Part shown: positions 31,834-35,123 of the stretch, piece after piece
How positions within the stretch are numbered: the stretch's first letter is position 1
Layout of the letters: each line of letters opens with the position of its first letter
Assembly: GCF_030697925.1 (NCBI RefSeq)
Contig: NZ_JAUYOJ010000162.1
Location: 1-35,123 of the forward strand
Direction: 5' to 3'
Length of the DNA stretch: 35,123 nt
From: Phenylobacterium sp.
GTDB lineage: Bacteria; Pseudomonadota; Alphaproteobacteria; Caulobacterales; Caulobacteraceae
Made by a program: the position numbers and the translations under genes
The notes under the pieces: generated by a model
Databases searched by the model: none
Seen by the model: the letters and a program-made list of their open reading frames with translations, nothing else
What the model was told of the DNA's origin: nothing

Positions 31834-32269
31834 CGTCGCCGACGCCCCCGCTGACGCGCGTTCCCGCGGTCACATTGCCGTTGTTGGTCTGGCTCGAATT
31901 GACGATGACCGTGTTGTTGTTGCCCTGGGTGACCACCACCAGGTTATTGCCGATGGCCGTGGAGCCGCCGCCCAGCGAACCGACGCCGGAATAGGACCCG
32001 CCGGCGCCCGAGCCCGAGCCGAAGGCGAAGCTCGACTGATCCTCGCCCGTCATGATGATGCCGTCGACGATGACCCGGTTGCCGTTGGCGTCGCGGGTCG
32101 CATAGTCGACCGGGTGGTTCTCCGATCCGGCGACACGGCCGTAACCGGCGTTGAAGTCCGCCGCGTTGGTGGACATGTATTGGGCGCAGGCCGGAGCCGC
32201 GGCCAGGCCGACGGCGAGGCCCGCGGCGATCCATGCGCCACGCTGAGCCGCGAGGAAAACTTCGATCAT
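31823..32269 (-). CDS. hfaA: holdfast anchor protein HfaA
   Basis: A 148-residue secreted protein. The signal region (AAGLAVGLAAAPACA) ends near residue 29. The mature start QYMSTNAADFNAGYGR is typical for HfaA, then GRVAGSENHPVDYATRDANG. The C-terminal half is Gly/Asn-rich: a STAIGN mark at 103-108 is followed by TQGNNNTV and SQTNNGNV, resembling one curlin-like unit. ATG 32269 has only a weak ribosome site; an in-frame start at 32329 adds Arg-rich residues before the signal. It is the first gene of the operon. HfaA forms surface fibres or aggregates with HfaD in Caulobacter; here that is inferred from homology. Confidence 0.87.
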   Translation of the reverse strand: MIEVFLAAQRGAWIAAGLAVGLAAAPACAQYMSTNAADFNAGYGRVAGSENHPVDYATRDANGNRVIVDGIIMTGEDQSSFAFGSGSGAGGSYSGVGSLGGGSTAIGNNLVVVTQGNNNTVIVNSSQTNNGNVTAGTRVSGGVGDDDQ

Positions 32270-32430
32270 TGACCTAGTGACTCCGCACCGACAGACCTGC
32301 GCCGGACGGCGCGCAAGCGGGCGCGCCATATCCGGTCACCCGGCATCTAGAAGCCAAGACCCTCGCGATTTGGTTAAGAACAATGAGGGAAACTGGTGTC
32401 GGCCACCATTCTGAGTTGGGAGCATCCGTA
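32270..32430. promoter_or_regulatory. hfaA/rhomboid divergent promoter region
   Basis: These 161 nt serve the hfa operon (-) and the rhomboid gene (+). On the hfa strand TTAACCA at 32371-32377 matches the half-site of the CtrA box known from Caulobacter cell-cycle promoters, but no second half is visible. A GC-rich stretch lies closer to hfaA. Without a mapped start site the promoter elements cannot be placed. Confidence 0.35.
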
Positions 32431-33078
32431 TTGAACGAGCCGCGCCAGCCGATTCTCAACGCGCCATGGCCGGCCGTGCTGGTCACCGTGTCGATCGTGG
32501 TGAGCTATGGGCTGCAGTCCGTGCTGCTGAGCGACCTGGGGGTCCGCTATTTCGCCTTCTCGTCCATGGCGCTCGCCGGCGGACGCTGGGAGACGATGTT
32601 CACCTCCATGCTTCTGCACGGCAACTGGGCGCACGCCCTGATGAACGCCGGATTCGCCCTGGCCTTCGGGACCCCCGTGGCGCGCTACTTCGGCATGCGG
32701 CCACGCGGAGTGCTGATCTTCGCGCTCTTCTATCTGCTGACGGGCGCCATCGGGTGCCTGGGCTACGCCTGGCTGAGCCCCGGCACCTTTCTTATAGGCG
32801 CGTCAGGCGGGGTGGCCGGCCTGGTGGGCGGGGCGACCCGGCTGCTGGGCGGGCGCGGGACCCCCGGCCCCTTCACCAGTTCGCCGGTGGTCAGCATGAC
32901 CCTGAGCTGGGTGGTGCTGAACCTGATCCTCGGCTTTATCAACTTCGCCCCAGGCATGGGATCGGCTCAGGTCGGCTGGGAAGCGCACATCTTCGGCTAT
33001 TTTGCTGGGTTGTTCCTCATCGACCTGTTCGGCCGGCTGGCGCGCGGGCCTCGCGCAACTCAGGAAGCTCTCGGATAA
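32431..33078 (+). CDS. rhomboid-family intramembrane serine protease
   Basis: A 215-residue membrane protein with about six helices. It carries the rhomboid signature: HGNWAHALMN (His63, His68, Asn72), the nucleophile Ser125 in GASGGVAG, and His186 in AHIFGYFAG, which form the Ser-His dyad within the membrane. Rhomboids cut transmembrane segments of partner proteins. I chose TTG 32431 because GGGAG lies eight bases before it; an ATG at 32383 adds 16 residues with no ribosome site. The CBS gene follows after 59 nt on the same strand. The substrate is unknown. Confidence 0.87.
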   Translation: MNEPRQPILNAPWPAVLVTVSIVVSYGLQSVLLSDLGVRYFAFSSMALAGGRWETMFTSMLLHGNWAHALMNAGFALAFGTPVARYFGMRPRGVLIFALFYLLTGAIGCLGYAWLSPGTFLIGASGGVAGLVGGATRLLGGRGTPGPFTSSPVVSMTLSWVVLNLILGFINFAPGMGSAQVGWEAHIFGYFAGLFLIDLFGRLARGPRATQEALG

Positions 33079-33137
33079 CATTGATTTCGCCTGCGTCCTG
33101 AGCGACCCTGATCTTCGGGAATAGGGAGTACGCGCCG

Positions 33138-33566
33138 ATGCTGGTGTCTCAGATCCTTAAGACCAAGGGTGATCTGGTCTTCACGGCCACGCCTGGCGAG
33201 ACGGTTGGTGCGATCTGCGCCCTGCTGCACTCGCGCAAGGTGGGCGCGATGGTGGTGATGGACAGCGACCGGGTGGTCGGCATCGTTTCCGAACGCGACC
33301 TGGTCCGGGCCCTGGCGGAAGAGGGGGCTGGCGCGCTCGCCAAGCCGGTCTCTAGCTGCATGACCCGCGACGTGCATTTCGCCGAGCCGAACGAGACGGT
33401 GAACGCCCTGTTGAGCCGGATGACCGACCGGCGGATCCGCCACCTTCCTGTCTGCGAAGGCGAGCGGCTGGTGGGCATCGTCTCCATCGGCGACCTGGTG
33501 AAGTGGAAGATCACCGAGGTCGAGGCCGAGGCCGACGGTCTCAAGGCCTATATAGCGGCGGGCTAG
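33138..33566 (+). CDS. CBS-domain pair protein
   Basis: A 142-residue protein composed of two CBS motifs (about residues 9-60 and 76-130), with KVGAMVVMDSDRVVGIVSERDLVRAL and RRIRHLPVCEGERLVGIVSIGDLVK as the conserved strands. CBS pairs bind adenine nucleotides or related ligands and act as regulatory modules; no enzyme domain is attached. The ATG has GGGAG upstream. It shares its stop codon in CTAG with the Rrf2 regulator on the other strand. Confidence 0.9.
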   Translation: MLVSQILKTKGDLVFTATPGETVGAICALLHSRKVGAMVVMDSDRVVGIVSERDLVRALAEEGAGALAKPVSSCMTRDVHFAEPNETVNALLSRMTDRRIRHLPVCEGERLVGIVSIGDLVKWKITEVEAEADGLKAYIAAG

Positions 33567-34006
33567 ACCAGCCGGGCCGGAACGCCGAACACCTCGGCGC
33601 CCTCGCAGGCGGCGGCGGCTTCCAGGCTATAGCCCTCCAACACCTCGGACGTCGCGTCGCGCAGCAAGGCCTCGCGTAGGGAACATGTCGCCAGGTCGGG
33701 GCAGTCGTCGCACTTGCGGAACGACAGGCGGCTGACGCAGGGCGCGAGCGCCAGCGGGCAGTCTATGATGCGGATGATCTCGGCGAAGCTGATCTCGCTG
33801 GCCGGGCGGGCCAGGACTTGGCCGCCGAACTTCCCGCGCCGGCTGATCACCACCTTGTAGCGCGCCAGCTCCGGCAGAATCGTCTCGAGGAACTTGCCTG
33901 GAGCATCCTCTCGGGCGGCCAATTCGCCCGAACTGACCTGGGCCCCCTGCGCCCCGGCGAGCTGCACGAGCCCGCGCAATCCGCAGCGGGCCTTTCGCGA
34001 CAACAT
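33563..34006 (-). CDS. Rrf2-family Fe-S transcription regulator
   Basis: A 147-residue Rrf2 protein. The N-terminal winged helix (about 1-65) carries MLSRKARCGLRGLVQLA and the wing RRGKFGGQVLARP. The C-terminal cluster region has Cys90, Cys99, Cys102 and Cys108 in the pattern C-x8-C-x2-C-x5-C, similar to Fe-S sensing Rrf2 proteins such as IscR, NsrR and RirA. Further cysteines lie at 8, 83 and 134. It probably senses iron, oxygen, NO or cluster supply. ATG 34006 has GGGAGG nine bases upstream. A palindromic site lies 44-57 nt upstream and could be its own operator. Confidence 0.88.
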   Translation of the reverse strand: MLSRKARCGLRGLVQLAGAQGAQVSSGELAAREDAPGKFLETILPELARYKVVISRRGKFGGQVLARPASEISFAEIIRIIDCPLALAPCVSRLSFRKCDDCPDLATCSLREALLRDATSEVLEGYSLEAAAACEGAEVFGVPARLV

Positions 34007-34334
34007 TCTCCGGACGCCTCCCAGCCTTACGCCACAAAGGATGGCGCAGGCTTGTCCACAAGCTGAGAGCGGGAAATGTCGTCATTCTGTCGCTAGGGGG
34101 TTGCGCCCTCCAAGGGTGGCGGGTAGAAGCCCCCCTCGCTCGGACGACGGGCCGGACGGAAGCGACTGACGGGGCCACAAGCTCTTGAAATCGCAGCCGA
34201 ACCGGGCCAACCAAGAGCGACGATCGGATCTTCGTCATGAGCCTGGCAGCCTAGCTTCCAGCGCAGACTGGCGGAGGTTTTTTCGGACGGGTCTGGAGTT
34301 TTCCGGGCAGGTTCGAAAAGCTCGAAAGAGCCGA
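34007..34334. other. intergenic region between the Rrf2 gene and the rrn promoters
   Basis: About 330 nt with no supported gene. It contains the Rrf2 promoter and candidate operator, and toward the right the AT-richer stretch (TTTTTT near 34278, TTTTCC near 34299) upstream of rrn P1, which may act as an upstream activating sequence. Confidence 0.5.
34050..34063. promoter_or_regulatory. candidate Rrf2 operator
   Basis: GCTTGT-CC-ACAAGC is a perfect 6+2+6 inverted repeat in the promoter of the Rrf2 gene. The nonamer CCACAAGCT within it (34056-34064) recurs at 34175-34183, where CAAG-CT-CTTG is also palindromic. Binding is inferred. Confidence 0.4.
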
Positions 34335-34363
34335 TTGACAGGGGAGGGGCCGGCAACTAGATA
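34335..34363 (+). promoter_or_regulatory. rrn promoter P1
   Basis: TTGACA at 34335-34340 and TAGATA at 34358-34363, separated by exactly 17 nt. The preceding sequence with GAAAA/CGAAAG tracts resembles an upstream element. It is the first of two near-copies ahead of the 16S gene. Confidence 0.85.
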
Positions 34364-34569
34364 CGCCGCTCTTCTTCGGAACCGCCCCGGCGGCGAGACA
34401 AGCCAGGGACTTGAACAAAGTCCTTGATTTTCTCTCCCTCGGTCGTTAGGTTCCGGCCTTCAATCGAATCGCTACGGACAAATGAGGGAAGCCCCTCGGC
34501 GGCCCGCGGTGATTTTTGCGCCAAATTTCCGGGTTTCCTGGGCGGCGCGAAAAAGTCCGAAAGGATCGA

Positions 34570-34598
34570 TTGACACGAAAGAGGCCGGCCACTAGATA
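34570..34598 (+). promoter_or_regulatory. rrn promoter P2
   Basis: TTGACA at 34570-34575 and TAGATA at 34593-34598, again with a 17-nt spacer. The flanks from 34534 to 34603 closely match those of P1 (34299-34368), so this is a duplicated module 235 nt downstream. Confidence 0.87.
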
Positions 34599-34654
34599 GC
34601 CGCCTCCGCCGACCACCGGCGCTAAACAGTGGGGCGGGCGAAAGCCGGTCTCGG

Positions 34655-34663
34655 TCTTTGACA
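34655..34663 (+). promoter_or_regulatory. boxA antitermination element in the rrn leader
   Basis: TCTTTGACA matches the core of the bacterial rRNA boxA (TGYTCTTTRACA). It lies 57 nt after the P2 -10 element, in the transcribed leader. It would load the Nus antitermination factors. It also looks like a -35 (TTGACA), but no -10 follows at the proper distance. Confidence 0.65.
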
Positions 34664-34705
34664 TCGTTGAATTGGAAAGAGAAACGCAGGCGGCGGCGCT
34701 CTGGC

Positions 34706-34857
34706 GATAGTGCTAACCACACTATCTCGACGCTGACTAAATCTGCGGTCTCTTGAAGACAATACCATGTACCAACCGATCTTCGGATCGCGAGGTAAAT
34801 GGGAACTCGTCAAGAACTAAGTAGACCAATGCCAGTCAAACCCTGCCCGGGTTTGAC
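34706..34857 (+). other. 16S rRNA leader with three stem-loops
   Basis: Between boxA and 16S are three hairpins: GATAGTG-N7-CACTATC at 34706-34726, CGATC-TTCG-GATCG at 34777-34790 (UUCG tetraloop), and GTCAAACCC-TGCCC-GGGTTTGAC at 34835-34857. The last lies about 22 nt before the mature 16S end. Leader hairpins of this sort take part in ribosome RNA processing; which one is cleaved cannot be seen. Confidence 0.6.
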
Positions 34858-34879
34858 ACATTGAAGTCAGAGTCATCTC

Positions 34880-35123
34880 AACCTGAGAGTTTGATCCTGG
34901 CTCAGAGCGAACGCTGGCGGCAGGCCTACTACATGCAAGTCGAACGGATCCTTCGGGATCAGTGGCGGACGGGTGAGTAACGCGTGGTAACGTGCCATTT
35001 GGTACGGAACAACGCAGGGAATCTTCAGCTAATACCGTATGTGCCCTTCGGGGGAAAGATTTATCTCCATTGGAGCGGCCCGCGTTGGATGAGGTAGTTG
35101 GTGAGGTAAAGGCTCACCAAGCC
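34880..35123 (+). rRNA. rrs: 16S ribosomal RNA, 5' end (partial)
   Basis: The universal 5' sequence AGAGTTTGATCCTGGCTCAG begins at 34886 and corresponds to E. coli position 8, so the mature end is near 34879-34880. It continues with GAGCGAACGCTGGCGGCAGG and GTGGCGGACGGGTGAGTAACG. The V1 loop is short (GGATCCTTCGGGATC), as in alphaproteobacteria, and the region around TACGGAACAACGCAGGGAA fits Caulobacteraceae. The gene runs off the right edge after 244 nt. Confidence 0.97.

Noticed and set aside
34052..34060. TTGTCCACA as a DnaA box or origin element
   Set aside because: A single near-match with no cluster of boxes or AT-rich unwinding region; better explained as part of the palindrome before the Rrf2 gene.
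34185..34427. Open frames upstream of the 16S gene
   Set aside because: They overlap the duplicated rRNA promoter and have neither a ribosome site nor domain features.
34658..34686. TTGACA at 34658 as a third rRNA promoter
   Set aside because: No -10 sequence follows at 16-18 nt, and the surrounding TCTTTGACA fits boxA better.
1..35123. CRISPR array or long direct repeats
   Set aside because: No regularly spaced repeats were seen on reading; the only clear direct duplication is the rRNA promoter module.

Overview
The window is high-GC alphaproteobacterial chromosome, most likely from the family Caulobacteraceae. Three things point there: the 5' end of a 16S rRNA gene with an alphaproteobacterial sequence at the right edge, a complete hfaA-hfaB-hfaD holdfast-anchor operon (a Caulobacterales hallmark), and family-typical genes such as a TorF-type porin, a cytosolic GH84 O-GlcNAcase, a DUF3126 protein and a PAS_5-type protein. 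I cannot fix the genus from the 244 nt of 16S.

Layout. (1) 1-8400: the cut end of an IS5-family transposase borders a surface-polysaccharide precursor block. It holds a polysaccharide deacetylase (-), then a + strand run of UDP-GlcNAc 6-dehydrogenase, AGE-family epimerase and UDP-HexNAc dehydrogenase (TviB/WbpO type). Convergent to it lies a - strand pair, a membrane-anchored FlaA1/WbpM-type 4,6-dehydratase and a UDP-glucuronate 4-epimerase. Together these make activated amino sugars and uronic acids for an O-antigen, capsule or exopolysaccharide; no glycosyltransferase of that locus is in view. (2) 8400-14420: metabolic genes: TorF-type porin, SDR oxidoreductase, QueF (queuosine pathway), nitroreductase, a NUDIX hydrolase followed by serine O-acetyltransferase, and an MFS transporter. 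(3) 14580-18830: GH84 hydrolase, DUF3126 protein, a soluble SPFH-domain protein, a PhoH-like ATPase behind a terminator-like leader, gamma-class carbonic anhydrase and a small unknown protein. (4) 18880-26700: enoyl-CoA hydratase, GMC oxidoreductase, aldo/keto reductase, PAS protein, a secreted protein with five Cys-Cys dyads in a proline-rich tract, a GT2 glycosyltransferase, a BON-LysM protein and an M28 peptidase. (5) 26700-32270: an M16 zinc peptidase and the hfaABD operon (-). (6) 32430-34006: rhomboid protease, CBS protein, Rrf2-type Fe-S regulator. (7) 34007-35123: an rRNA operon control region with two duplicated promoters and a boxA, then the start of 16S rRNA.

The genome is compact. 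Four convergent gene pairs share their stop codons in a 4-nt overlap, and the hfa genes overlap one another. The most notable observations are an eight-fold 46-50 residue repeat ladder in HfaD (Gly-Asn, then Gln at +18) with one related unit in HfaA, the Cys-dyad/proline secreted protein, the cytosolic GH84 enzyme, the attenuator-like hairpin before the phoH-like gene, and the duplicated rrn promoter module. Nothing in the window is clearly a wholly new multi-gene system; these are the best leads.
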